Both the position numbers and the translations under genes were made by a program. Source: Prado023 sp963798745 (GTDB lineage: Bacteria; Actinomycetota; Actinomycetes; S36-B12; CAIYMF01). Taken from it: 64,000 bases of DNA. A model generated the notes under the pieces. That model saw only the letters and a program-made list of their open reading frames with translations, was not told where the DNA came from and did no database searches. The stretch lies in contig CAWCUF010000003.1 of the NCBI GenBank assembly GCA_963798745.1, positions 825,269 through 889,268 of the forward strand, given 5' to 3'. Numbering within the stretch: position 1 is the first letter of the stretch; every line of letters starts with the position of its first letter. Shown piece by piece: positions 26,397 through 35,400 of this stretch.

Positions 26397-26684
26397 GTGG
26401 CTTCGAGCGACGTCGTGCCCTCGCCGGGGGCGTGGCGACCACCGCCGGGAACTCGCCCGGCATGGAACTGGTCCCCTCCCGATCACGGCCTCACCCCGCG
26501 GTTGGACCGCGTCCCACACTGGGTACGAGCCTGGTAACGGACTCCCCTGCTGGATCGCTTCGCCTACTCCTGGATGTGGGACTACGGCGGCTGGGACATC
26601 GTCCCGCCCCGCGACGACGGCACCGATCCGAGCCCCGGTCAGCCATCCTCAGTTCCCACGCTCGTCACCCATCCCCCCGCCTAG
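26397..26684 (+). pseudogene. Small conserved-looking gene with an in-frame TAA
   Basis: From a GTG at 26397 one frame reads SSDVVPSPGAWRPPPGTRP, then PRLDRVPHWVRAW, a TAA at 26535-26537, and continues RTPLLDRFAYSWMWDYGGWD to a TAG at 26682-26684. The residues on both sides are tryptophan/proline-rich and coherent. The TAA most simply derives from TAC (Tyr). The intact product would be 95 residues; the function is unknown. Confidence 0.5.
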
Positions 26685-26732
26685 AGCGACTCCGCACAGG
26701 CGGCTCGTGGTCACCGACCGCAGAGTGAGCGC

Positions 26733-26782
26733 TTCGCGGCGTAGTCGCATCGGGCGCCGTGACACCGGGACGGCACGCGGCG
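26733..26782. repeat. Short dispersed repeat, copy 2
   Basis: Matches 25635-25684 in the same direction, 1.1 kb apart, flanking the decayed secreted and small genes. No coding content is seen in 26685-27007 otherwise. Confidence 0.6.
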
Positions 26783-27007
26783 ATGTGAGGACTCCTCACG
26801 GACCCCGAGGGTTCGTCTTCGTCCGCCGCCGGTAGATGTCTCGCCGGTGGTGGTCCGTGGGCGTTGACTGAGCCGTCGGGGGGCCGGCTCAGGTGGGGGT
26901 CGTTTGGCTCTCGTCGTCCGACGGAGTGGGGGATAGCGTCGGGAGTAACGGGGACGGCGCGGGGCTGTCGTGGTCTCGGGGTGGTTCCCCGGGGTTGGCG
27001 GTGTGTC

Positions 27008-27862
27008 ATGCGTGGGACGCGGATCGCTGGATCGCTGGTGGCGACGGTAGCGATGGTCGGGGGGATGGGCTTGACCGGCTGTGGTGGCAGCAGCGGGGGA
27101 AGCGCTGGGCAGAGCAGTGGGGGGCCACCGTTCGAGGTGACCTCCAGCGTGGTCTCCGGTGAGAACACCCAGGAGATCGAGGTATGGGCCCCGGATGCCG
27201 AGGGCAGTTGGCCGGTCGTGGTCGGGTTCCATGGCCAGGGCGGGGTGAAGGAGGACTGGGATGTGCTGGCCACCGAGCTGGCCAAACAGGGGGTGGTGGT
27301 CTTCGTGCCCGACTACCGCTCGACGGGATCGGGGATCGACATGAAGACGGACCTGGTGTGCGCGAATCAGTACACCGCCAGTGTGGCTGGGGACTATGGA
27401 GCCGACCCCGATAAGTCGTGGACATTGGTGGGGCACAGCCTGGGAGCCAGCATCGTGCTGAACCCCAGGGACGATGTGCTGGACGAGCCCGGCGGGGCCC
27501 TCGATCCGTGCATCGACGGCCTGCCCGATTTCGGTGCCATCGTGGCGATGGAGGGGTGCTACTACGACTCCCCGGATGATCCCATCAGTGACGTGACCAT
27601 GCCCGAGTCCGGGATTCCGGTGATGCTGTTGGCCGGTGAGAAGGACGACACGTGCCCTGCTTGGCAGTCCGAGAACGCTGCCCAGGCGCTCGATGAAGCC
27701 GGCTACGACGTCACACTCGTGACGATTCCCGGCGGCACGCACGGAACGCCACTGTTCCTCGACCCCAGCCAGAATCCGTGGGCCCAGCTGCCCAGCGACG
27801 ACCCAGGAGGGCAGGCGACCGTGGCCGCGATCCTGACGGCGATCGAGTCCGTGCAGGCCTGA
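27008..27862 (+). CDS. Lipoprotein alpha/beta hydrolase
   Basis: 284 residues. A signal peptide ends in a lipobox, LTGC near residue 22, so it is probably anchored to the outer face of the membrane. The hydrolase fold shows VVGFHGQGGVKEDW (oxyanion), nucleophile GHSLGAS near 145, acid in AGEKDDTCP near 212, and histidine in GGTHGTP near 240. It resembles dienelactone hydrolase/feruloyl esterase-type enzymes. The start is ATG 27008; a frame open to 26864 lacks a signal peptide. It appears intact within a decayed neighbourhood. Confidence 0.82.
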   Translation: MRGTRIAGSLVATVAMVGGMGLTGCGGSSGGSAGQSSGGPPFEVTSSVVSGENTQEIEVWAPDAEGSWPVVVGFHGQGGVKEDWDVLATELAKQGVVVFVPDYRSTGSGIDMKTDLVCANQYTASVAGDYGADPDKSWTLVGHSLGASIVLNPRDDVLDEPGGALDPCIDGLPDFGAIVAMEGCYYDSPDDPISDVTMPESGIPVMLLAGEKDDTCPAWQSENAAQALDEAGYDVTLVTIPGGTHGTPLFLDPSQNPWAQLPSDDPGGQATVAAILTAIESVQA

Positions 27863-28147
27863 CGCTGGGCCGCGACCTCTGTGCGGTGCTGGCCGGATAC
27901 GAGTCCACTCCTGGCCGGGTGCGCACCGCGAATTGACCGCAGCAGTCCCCGCTGCACCCGGGCTCGGTCAGGCGCCCTTCCGGACAACCCATCTCCAAGG
28001 CTCGGCCCTACACCACGCCCCTCGACTTGACCGTTGCCCCGCATGACGCGTCACAGTGGCGGTGATGCCTGCCCAGGGTGCGCGATAGGCGGATAGACTG
28101 CTCCCGTCGCAACGATCTCTGACACCACTCGGGTCTACCGTAGGTCG

Positions 28148-29104
28148 ATGACGATGCTGGAGCAGTACTTCAACACCGCGAGCTGGGATCCCGCCGACGC
28201 TCTCTCGGGCGGCTCCCGCTTGATCCCGATCGCCACTCCGCTCGGCGAGTTCCGGGTGTGGACCAAGCGGGTTGGGACCAACCCGGACGTCAAAGTTCTG
28301 CTGCTGCATGGCGGTCCGGGAGCGACGCACGAGCTGTTCGAGTGCTTCGACACGCAGCTTCCCGGAGCCGGGATCGAGTACTACTACTACGACCAGCTCG
28401 GGTCCGTGCGCAGCGACCAGCCCGACGAGCCGTCGCTGTGGGACCTGGGCCGCTTCGTCGACGAGGTCGAGCAGGTCCGGCAGGCGTTGGGGTTGGACCG
28501 AACCAACTTCGTGCTGCTCGGGCAGTCGTGGGGCGGGCTCCTGGCGATGGAGTACGCGCTGCACCACAAGGAACACCTCCAGGGCTTGGTGGTCTCCAAC
28601 ATGTTGTCCAGCACCCGGCTCTACAACGCGTACGCCGAGGACGTCCTCATGCCCGCGATGGACCAGTCGGTGCTGGCGCGGATCAAGGCCTTCGAGGCCG
28701 ACGGCACGACGGAGGACCCGCAGTACGAAGCGCTCCTGATGGAGCACCACTACCAGCTGCACGTCTGCCGGCTTCCACTGCCCGACTGACCGGAACCGGT
28801 CACCCGCGGCATGTCCCACATCAATCCCGCCGTCTACGTGCCGATGCAGGGACCCAGCGAGCTCGGACTCAGCGGAACGCTCGAGGACTGGGACCGTTCG
28901 GCCGACCTGTCGAGCATCGACGTGCCGACGCTGGGGATCGGAGCGACCCACGACACGATGGACCCCGCTCACATTGCGCTGGATGGCCGACCAACTGCCG
29001 CGTGGTACCTACGTGCACTGCCCCGAAGGCAGCCACCTGGCTCAGTACGACGACCTGGACCACTACTTCCCCGGCCTTATCAACTACCTCACGGCGCTGG
29101 CCTG
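28148..29104 (+). pseudogene. pip: Proline iminopeptidase (S33 hydrolase) with two lesions
   Basis: Releases N-terminal proline when intact. LLLHGGPGATHELFECF, EYYYYDQLGS, nucleophile GQSWGG and GIGATHDTMDPAH are all readable. Lesion 1: TGA at 28787-28789 where TGG (Trp) would continue LPD-W-PEPVTRG in the same frame. Lesion 2: an extra T at 28974/28975; removing it turns CACATTGCG into CACATGCGC and restores AHMRWMADQLPRGTYV. The histidine region CPEGSHLAQYDD then reads to the stop at 29104. Confidence 0.85.
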
Positions 29105-29137
29105 AGGATCGACCCAGGCCGCGATCCCCGAGCCGTG

Positions 29138-29167
29138 CCCTGAACGCAGTAAGAACGGCGTTCAGGG
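29138..29167 (+). terminator. Terminator-like perfect inverted repeat
   Basis: CCCTGAACGC (29138-29147) and GCGTTCAGGG (29158-29167) form a 10-bp stem with a 10-nt loop, 34 bp after the iminopeptidase pseudogene and before the convergent vapC. There is no T-tract, which is common for actinobacterial terminators. Confidence 0.6.
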
Positions 29168-29232
29168 CGATACGCGGCGATGTGGGGCAGGTCTGTCGGG
29201 CTCCCAGTTGTGCGGCGTCCGGGTCGAGTGGG

Positions 29233-29664
29233 TCAGGGGGCGGGGTGTTCTGCTTCTTCGCCGAGGTCGACCAACTCTGCCCCGGTTGCTGCGAAGTCCC
29301 TGGGGTTGAAGGTGTAGATGGGCAGTGCCTGGCTCACGGCGATCGCGGCGATCATGGCGTCGAACGCGCGCGCTCGAGACTTCTGACCCGCTGCGCGTAG
29401 CGACGCGGCGATAGGGCCGAAGGCTCGAGCGGCCTCGGCGTCGAAGGGCAGCGGTTCACCGAAGTCGGTCTCGGCCTGCTGCAGGTGTCGTTGGCGAGCG
29501 GCTCGCTCGGACGCGGTGGCGGCGACGAGCGGTCCGACGCTCAGTTCCGCCAAGGTCACGGTCGTGATGACGGACTCGGCGGCCAGGCGCCGAGGATCGA
29601 CCTCCCCTAAGCGGATGACCGCGCTGGTGTCTAGGACCGCGCGATCGTGGGGCGGGGTGGTCAC
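29233..29664 (-). CDS. vapC: PIN-domain toxin VapC
   Basis: 143 residues. The PIN ribonuclease acids are Asp in VLDTSAVIRL near residue 12, Glu in LAELSVG near 43, Asp in RAFDAMIAA near 102, and a final Asp in NPRDFAA near 123. Such toxins cleave tRNA or rRNA. Its start overlaps the antitoxin stop by 4 bp, the usual coupling. It looks intact. Confidence 0.92.
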   Translation of the reverse strand: MTTPPHDRAVLDTSAVIRLGEVDPRRLAAESVITTVTLAELSVGPLVAATASERAARQRHLQQAETDFGEPLPFDAEAARAFGPIAASLRAAGQKSRARAFDAMIAAIAVSQALPIYTFNPRDFAATGAELVDLGEEAEHPAP

Positions 29665-29915
29665 AGGGACTGGTCCAGGAGTGCGTCGATGTCGCCCTTC
29701 AGCGCGGTGGCGTCCACCCGGGGAAGCCTTCGCCGGCGAGCCACCAGTTCCGCGGCAGACAGGCTTCGTCGTGGGAGGGGTCGTAGCTCGGCGACCGGGG
29801 TGCCGTCGCTCGTGATGGTGATGGTCTCTCCGCTTTGGACGCGTGCGAGCACGTCGCCGCCGTGATTGCGGATGTCGCGGACGGAGACTCGCTTCTCATC
29901 AGGGGTCGCAGTCAT
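29661..29915 (-). CDS. vapB: Phd/YefM-type antitoxin of the VapBC pair
   Basis: 84 residues. The DNA-binding N-terminus reads VSVRDIRNHGGDVLARVQSG, then ETITITSDGTPVAEL, the Phd/YefM antitoxin fold. The C-terminal tail (LDALLDQS) should wrap the toxin. The ATG at 29915 directly follows a 28-bp palindrome and a TACACT -10 box, so it is autoregulated and probably leaderless. Confidence 0.9.
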   Translation of the reverse strand: MTATPDEKRVSVRDIRNHGGDVLARVQSGETITITSDGTPVAELRPLPRRSLSAAELVARRRRLPRVDATALKGDIDALLDQSL

Positions 29916-29918
29916 GCG

Positions 29919-29946
29919 CTAAGTGTATCACCCGTGATACACTTAG
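29919..29946 (-). promoter_or_regulatory. VapB operator/promoter palindrome
   Basis: Perfect 12-bp arms CTAAGTGTATCA and TGATACACTTAG flank CCCG. On the minus strand the -10 box TACACT (29927-29922) lies inside the palindrome, 6 nt before the antitoxin ATG. Repressor binding would cover the promoter. Confidence 0.85.
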
Positions 29947-30230
29947 TCTTCAGCCGGCCGCGGGTGCGTGGCGACATGCGTGTGCGCTGGCTTTCGGGCC
30001 GAATCTCGCAGACTCGGTGTGCGCCCGACTGGCGAAAGGGAACACTCGGGACTTGGCCGGATCTGGGTGCTGACAGGGGTTCGCGGCGTAGCGCTGGGGA
30101 TTGAAGGGAACCTCGGGATTCCGCAAGAGGCAGATCCCTCGCGGCCGACCTGGGCGCTGTCATGCCTTCCGCACGGTGCGCGATAGCGGCGGTATGAACG
30201 TACGGCCTCAGCGCGTCAATGGTGCCGGGA

Positions 30231-30491
30231 CTATCGGACGGATTCCCTCACCGGGCTCTCCTGCCGGTGAACGTCGTAGCCGCGAGGGAATGTCGACCAG
30301 ACAGCGGGCAGCACTGCGATCGCGATGCAGATGACCGCGCGCGTGAGACGCTGGATCGCGCTGAGGATGAGGTCGTCAACCATGACGCTGGGTTGAGTCA
30401 TCTGGGTTGCGGTGTGTGCATCGATCACCGCGATCCACAGGAATGGCACCGAAGCCAACCCGAACAAGACGCTCACCCAGCGAAGCCACAC
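30231..30491 (-). CDS. Small two-helix membrane protein, unknown
   Basis: 86 residues from GTG 30491. Two hydrophobic segments (VLFGLASVPFLWIAVIDA and AVICIAIAVLPAVW) are separated by about 35 residues with MVDDLILSAIQRL. It has no recognised family. It lies between the VapBC module and an IS3 relic. It could be chance coding, but the hydrophobic pattern and charge distribution look real. Nothing is seen in 29947-30230. Confidence 0.4.
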   Translation of the reverse strand: MWLRWVSVLFGLASVPFLWIAVIDAHTATQMTQPSVMVDDLILSAIQRLTRAVICIAIAVLPAVWSTFPRGYDVHRQESPVRESVR

Positions 30492-30544
30492 GGGAACAAC
30501 CCGCCCAGACGGAATCTGTCAAGTCAAATGAGACAGTTGCGGTC

Positions 30545-31962
30545 AGTTGATTTGGGGATGGGGTTCGGGCTCGTTGATCCAGGATTGGGTGGGCATGACC
30601 GGCGGGTGTGGTCGACGACTGAACCGCTGGGGGTGGGTGTGGTAGGCGGCGGTGAGGGTGTTCTGCCGGTCCTGGTCGATGGCGGCGGCGGTGCCGAAGT
30701 GGACCGAGGCGGGGGTGTGCCAGGCGATGCCGGAGTGGCTGTGGATGTAGTTGTACTCGTGGAAGAACCCGGCGCAGAACTCGCGGGCGTGTGCCAGTGA
30801 GGCGAACGATTTCGGGAAGTTGGGCAGGTATTTCAGGGTCTTGAACTGGGCTTCGGAGAAGGGGTTGTCGTTGATGACCCGGGGTCGGGAGTGTGACGGG
30901 TGACGCCGAGGTCGGCCAGCAGCGCGGAGACGGGTTTGGAGGTCATCGACGTGCCCCGGTCGGCGTGCACTGTGTGCGGGGCGACGCCGTTGCGCTCGAT
31001 CGCTTCGGCGATGAAGTCCGCGGCCAGCTGGGAGTCCTCGACGGGGAGACGATCCAGGACGGGTTGAACCGGGAGTAGATGTCGATCAGGACGTAGAGCT
31101 GGTAGAAGATCCCCTTCGCTCGGGCCTCTCAGTTTCGTGATGTCCCACGACCAGACCTGCGAGGGGCCGTCGGCGAGGAGCTCGGGTTTCACCGTGGCGG
31201 GGCGGGTGGCTTGCCGGCGCCGTTCCCGGGTCTGCCCGGCGGCTCGGGCGATCCGGTACATGCTCGACGCTGAGCACAGGTAGTTGCCCTCGTCGAGTTC
31301 CCTGGCCCAGATCTGGCCGATCGACAGGTCCGCGTACCCGGGGGTGTTGATCAGGGTCAACACCGCGGCGCGTTCAGCGTCGGACAGGCTTGACTGTTGG
31401 CTGGTAGCGCGCGCGCCGGGCGTGGGCCGTGAAGCGGTAAGCGGCGTGCCGGTAGTGGGTGGCGCGGGAGCGGCCGATCAGGGTGCAGGCACGCCGGATG
31501 GACACCTTGGTGGCGCGCAGCTGGGTGAAGGTGGTGTTCATGGCCTCGGGACGGCGGCGGCGCGCCCGTCCTCTCGGAGATGATCTCCAAGAGCCCTTGC
31601 AGTTTTCCCATGATCTCCACCACCGCCTGCGACTTGGCCAGCTCACGGGTCAACCGCTCGTTCTCGGCCCGCAGCCGCCCGGGTCGTCCTTGCCGCCAGG
31701 GGTGGCCCGGTGCGCCCGCCGCGGCCCGACCTCCCCCAGCGCACGCGTCGCCATCCATCGCGGACCTGCGACTGGTAGAGGCCCTCACGGCGCAGCACCG
31801 CGGTCTTCTGCCGTGCTCGGCGGCCTCGTACTCGGCCACCACCCGAGCCCGGTACTCGGCGGTGAACGTGCGACGAAACGGCCGTGCCGACGGGTCGGGC
31901 ACCTGTTCCGTGCCGGCCGCCGAGTGATCATCCGTGGGGAGGACTGGACTGGTGGCGCTCAC
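30545..31962 (-). pseudogene. Decayed IS3-family insertion sequence (OrfA and OrfB)
   Basis: OrfA side: FRRTFTAEYRARVVAEYE near 31870, then coiled-coil RLRAENERLTRELAKSQAVV. OrfB side: LINTPGYADLSIGQIWARELD, QVWSWDITKL (first DDE Asp), HADRGTSMTSKPV (second Asp), then in another frame VINDNPFSEAQFKTLKYLP with the glutamate region. At least three frameshifts break it. One end may be near 30515, where GTCAAATGAGACA occurs; the other end is not found. Confidence 0.8.
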
Positions 31963-32094
31963 GGGACGTCGTCAGCACAGGGGGAGGGTGGGGTGAGCAA
32001 GGAAGGGAAGACGCCTCCTCAGCCCACGCTCATAGCCGCGATGCGGACGTTTCGCGGCGGTATGTAGCGGGTCATTCGCGCGCCCGAGCGAATG

Positions 32095-32180
32095 CGCACT
32101 GGAGAGCTGGCGGACTCGCACGACGCACACGCTGTGGAGTGGTCGCGGTGCGCACCGCAGACCTGCGGGCGCTGGCTTGA
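32095..32180 (+). pseudogene. IS110-family transposase fragment
   Basis: DSHDAHAV and VVAVRTADLRALA, split by a frameshift, match the same region as the relic at 10740-10810 (TDAHDAHAVAVVAVRT). Only about 28 codons are left. Confidence 0.55.
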
Positions 32181-32189
32181 GCCGCAAGC

Positions 32190-32843
32190 TCAACTCGGCG
32201 TGGCCCGGCCCGCCAGGTAGGCCAGGACCGCAAGGACCCGGCGGTTGTCCTCTTCGTCGGAGTGCAGGCCGAGCTTGTTGATGACGTTCGCGACATGGGT
32301 CTCGACGGTCCGGTCGGTCAGCCAGAGCCGACGTGCTATCCCGCGGTTCGTCCGGCCCTCGGCCATCAGCGAGAGCACTTCTCGCTGACGCGGTGTCAGC
32401 AGGGCCAGAGGATCTCTGGGTTGGCGGGGGCCGATCAGTTCAGTGACGATCTCCGGGTCCAGAGCCGTGCCGCCGGCTCCGACTCCTCGTAGTGCGTCGA
32501 GGAAGTCATCCACGTCGAGCACGCGATCCTTGAGCAGGTAGCCGAACCGTCCGGCGCGCACGAGCTCAACCGAATGCCGCGTCTCCACGTGTGCGGAGAG
32601 CAGCACGATGGCCAGCTCCGGGAAGTCCTCGCGCAGGCCGCGTGCGGCCCGCGCCCCATCATCACCGGCGTGGGGAGGCATCTCGATGTCGACGACCACG
32701 AGGTCCGGGCGATGCTTGTGCACCGACGCGACGAACGCGTCGGCGTCTCCGACCCGAGCCACGACTTCGTGCCCCGCATCCTCGAGCACCCTGGCAAGTC
32801 CTTCCCGGAACAACACCGCATCCTCCGCGATCACAATGCGCAC
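32190..32843 (-). CDS. NarL/LuxR-family response regulator, partner lost
   Basis: 217 residues from GTG 32843. Receiver: VIAEDAVLFREGLARVLED, phospho-Asp in LVVVDIEMPP near residue 53, and lysine in GYLLKDRVLD. The LuxR helix-turn-helix is at the C-terminus (LTPRQREVLSLMAEGRTNRG, DRTVETHVANVINKL). The same frame stays open far upstream through an unrelated pseudogene; the start is set by the GTG ahead of the receiver and by overlap with the kinase tail. No complete cognate kinase is present. Confidence 0.87.
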   Translation of the reverse strand: MRIVIAEDAVLFREGLARVLEDAGHEVVARVGDADAFVASVHKHRPDLVVVDIEMPPHAGDDGARAARGLREDFPELAIVLLSAHVETRHSVELVRAGRFGYLLKDRVLDVDDFLDALRGVGAGGTALDPEIVTELIGPRQPRDPLALLTPRQREVLSLMAEGRTNRGIARRLWLTDRTVETHVANVINKLGLHSDEEDNRRVLAVLAYLAGRATPS

Positions 32844-32929
32844 GGGATCACCGCCCGGACCGTCGTCCCCTGGGTCTTGGAGCTCGCCACCTGGAGGCGA
32901 CCTCCAGCTGCCTCCACCCGGTCGGCTAG
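32831..32929 (-). pseudogene. C-terminal remnant of a sensor histidine kinase
   Basis: LADRVEAAGGRLQVAS and TTVRAVIPCAL are the last strand-helix part of a HATPase domain; its stop overlaps the regulator start, as in intact kinase-regulator pairs. A TAG directly precedes the homology, marking a deletion junction with the upstream beta-propeller pseudogene. Confidence 0.75.
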
Positions 32930-32982
32930 CTAGGGCAACCCTCGCAGACAACGAGAAGTTTCTTCGTTGTCCGGTCAGGTTC

Positions 32983-34012
32983 CTAGTTGGCGCGGGAAAC
33001 CAACACCGACCACTTCCCGGTCGGCGTGCGCGGCGCCGGGTGACCGAGGACTGGGTGGCGTCGGGAGTGGTGAAGCGGGCGTTGGGCAGGTACAGCGCCC
33101 CGGCGATCCTCGCGACGGTGGTGGGGACGTCGAAGGCATTCGCGCGCAGGTAACCGGTCAGCTTGCCGGCGGTGCCGCTGCGGTCGAGCCGGATCACGGC
33201 GACCTTGTTCATCGTGTTTTGCACGACGTAGAGGGTGCGGCCCTCGAGCAACATGCCGTCGCCCCGCTCCAGGGACACCCCGCCGACGTCGACCTGGGTC
33301 GTCTCGCCGGTGGCAGGGTCCACCCGGTAGAGCAGGCCCGTCTTGGTGTTGACCACCAGCAGGGCCTCACGGTCCGGGGTCTGGGTGATGCCGTTGGCGC
33401 CGAGGGCGTCGCCCTTCACCCACTCCCCGGTCAGGGGCACGGTCTGCACCCGTTCCTGGGTCGGCAGCGACCCGTCCCGGCCCAGCGGCAGGCGATACAG
33501 CTGCGCTTGGGAGGAGTCGGTGAACCAGGCTGCGTGCTTGGTCACGACGACGTCGTCGACGAAGGTGGCGCTCGACGTCGTCAAGGTGTACGACGCCAGC
33601 AACTCCCCGCTGCGGGAGTCGACCACCCTTGCCTCCCCGCCCGAGCCGCCGGCCACGAACAGCCGGCCGCGGCGGTCGGCCTTCAGGCCCAGGGACGGCG
33701 TCCCGGCCCTGCGGTGACCTCGCTGGTCCGGCCGGTGCGGACGTCGAGGCGCAGGATGGAGCCGTCGGAGCGTGAGCCGAGGTAGGCCGTCGTGCCTCGA
33801 CCGGCGGCGATGCCCTCGGGGGCGAAGCCGTCCGGCAGGGCGATCTGGGAGGGGAAGGAACGGGACGAGCCGTGCCCCGCGGCGTGCTGGCGGCCGGCGT
33901 CGAGGTGGGCCCCGATGGCGGCGGAGGCTGAGGCGATACCGGTCAGTGCGTCCAGTGAGAGGCCGGCACCCACCAGGCCGGTGCGTAGCAGGACGGAGGA
34001 CGTGCGCTTCAT
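32983..34012 (-). pseudogene. Secreted SMP-30-like beta-propeller protein, frameshifted
   Basis: A signal peptide from ATG 34012 (SSVLLRTGLVGAGLSL) leads to IALPDGFAPEGIAAGRGTTA. After about 33710 the propeller continues in another frame: GLKADRRGRLFVAGGSGG, VVDSRSGELLASYTLTT, WFTDSSQAQLYRLPL, GANGITQTPDREALLVVNT and YRVDPATGETTQVDV. A second shift near 33030 would give a normal end, TGKWSVLVSRAN. These lactonase-like proteins bind metals and hydrolyse lactones or act as scaffolds. It is a pseudogene by two shifts. Confidence 0.75.
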
Positions 34013-34400
34013 GGGCTGCTCGCGTTCCGGCGGCGGACCGGCCCGCCACCCTGGCCTTGAGCCTACCCAGGCCAGCCACACCGTGGCGGGTTCCGCGAGG
34101 CCGGGGTCGCCGGGGCGGGTGTTAGCGGTGCGCGTCGTCAGTGTTTGGAGGGCTGAAGCTCAAGGTCCTGTCAGTTGGATCCCTGAAGGACACACAGCCT
34201 GAAGAACACGCAGCCTCGCGAAAGGGCAACGAGCACACAAGTCAAGACACGATCGCGCAAAGGATTGAAGCCCCAGGATGCGTCAATCTGGGCGCCATGG
34301 GCGCCCGCAGGAGCCCGATGAGTTGTCCGAGGTCGATGGCGGCAGCACCCGGTGGCGGTGTGGTGGCTCCGCCATGGTCCACAGAAGACGTGACGTCGGG
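34013..34400. other. Gap without a recognisable gene
   Basis: Between the propeller pseudogene and the primase fragment I see no coding region or strong inverted repeat. The stretch 34160-34290 is less GC-rich than its surroundings, suggesting foreign or decayed DNA. Confidence 0.4.
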
Positions 34401-34871
34401 TTAGCTTCGGGCGCCGGGGATGCGCAGGCCATTCCGCTGGCTTCCGCGCGTCCTGTCCTCGCCCACCTTGTAGCCCCGGGCAGTGAGCCGTTGTGCGAAC
34501 CCCTTGATGCCCAGTGGGCGCGGAACGCCGTGAGCGTGTGACCAGTCGACGTAGTCGCCGTGTAGCCGGGCGGTCGTGGTGAACGCGCCCGCGGCCACCA
34601 CGACGCGTTCCTCCCACCACTCGCGCGGGGGATCCATCTCGCCGAGGTAGGCAGCGACCTCATCGCGCACCTGAGCAGGCGCCCGGAGGGCCGCGAGGTC
34701 CGAGCCGTCGCGCAGCCAGGCGCGTGCCCCGGCGACGGCGAACGCGAGCAGCGCGGCCCTCCCGTCCGGTGACTCCTCGAGAGCGGCCTTGACCCGCGAG
34801 TCCCGTTGGGCAACGGGATCGCTGATGCGAAGAGGGAGGAGCCGGCGGCGTAGGTCAGTGTCGTCGTCCAC
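34401..34871 (-). pseudogene. C-terminal part of a phage/plasmid P4-type primase
   Basis: 156 residues. ALLAFAVAGARAWLRDG and PAQVRDEVAAYLGEMDPPREWWEERVV are followed by a winged-helix-like end (TARLHGDYVDWSHAHGVPRPL, GIKGFAQRLTARGYKV). This matches the tail of P4-type primase-helicases. The primase and helicase Walker motifs are absent, so it is a truncated replication gene. It points to a phage- or plasmid-derived part in the island. Confidence 0.75.
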
Positions 34872-34874
34872 TCT

Positions 34875-34993
34875 TCAGCGGGCGGGAGCCGCCTTGATCC
34901 GGTAGGCGACGCGGGACCAGAGTTGGGTGATGTTCAGGCATTCATCGCGCAGCCTGCCGTTGAACGCCTCGATGTAGTCGTTCTTCCAGGGTT
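34875..34993 (-). pseudogene. IS3/IS481-type transposase C-terminal fragment
   Basis: The minus-strand frame reads PGKNDYIEAFNGRLRDECLN, the catalytic glutamate region of IS3-like transposases, then ITQLWSRVAYRIK to a stop at 34875. It abuts an IS1595 relic without spacer. Confidence 0.7.
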
Positions 34994-35400
34994 GCCCAGG
35001 TGGGACGAACCACAGTCCGGATCGTTGTAGCCGTTCCACACGTCGGTGATCAGGTGCGCGCCCGGTTCGACGTTGCTGGTGATGAATGCGCGCAGGCTCG
35101 TCGCGGACGCGTCGGTCAGGGTCTGCATCCGGCAGCGGAACCCGCTCGGCTCGAACACCTCAATCGCGATGCACACAAACACCTTCTTGCCTCTGGCGCG
35201 TCCCCGCGCAGGCCGGGCTCGTCCCCGCCGATGTAGGTCTCGTCGACCTCCACGGTTCCGGTCAGCCGGTCCGGGCCCGGGCGCACGAGCACGGCCCGCA
35301 GCCGGTGCAGCATCGCCCACGCGGTCACCTACGCGGGCGGCGTTCAAGCACTGGTCCACGAGAGCCGCCTGGTCATCATGGTGCCGCACAGACCGTGGCA
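34994..35400 (-). pseudogene. IS1595-family transposase fragment
   Basis: AWAMLHRLRAVLVRPG and LTGTVEVDETYIGGDEPGL (first catalytic Asp region of ISXO2-like DDE domains) are in one frame. GKKVFVCIAIEVFEPSGF, QTLTDASATSLRAFI and GAHLITDVWNGYN (second Asp) are in another. A frameshift separates them near 35205, and the C-terminal acidic residue is missing, replaced by the IS3-type fragment. Confidence 0.8.

Noticed and set aside
29138..29167. CRISPR repeat or array
   Set aside because: The hairpin is single; nowhere in the window is there a set of evenly spaced identical repeats, and no cas genes are visible.
32190..34079. A single 629-codon protein fusing a beta-propeller to a response regulator
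   Set aside because: The frame is open by chance across a kinase remnant and a pseudogene end; the kinase tail with its stop in another frame and the receiver start at 32843 show separate genes.
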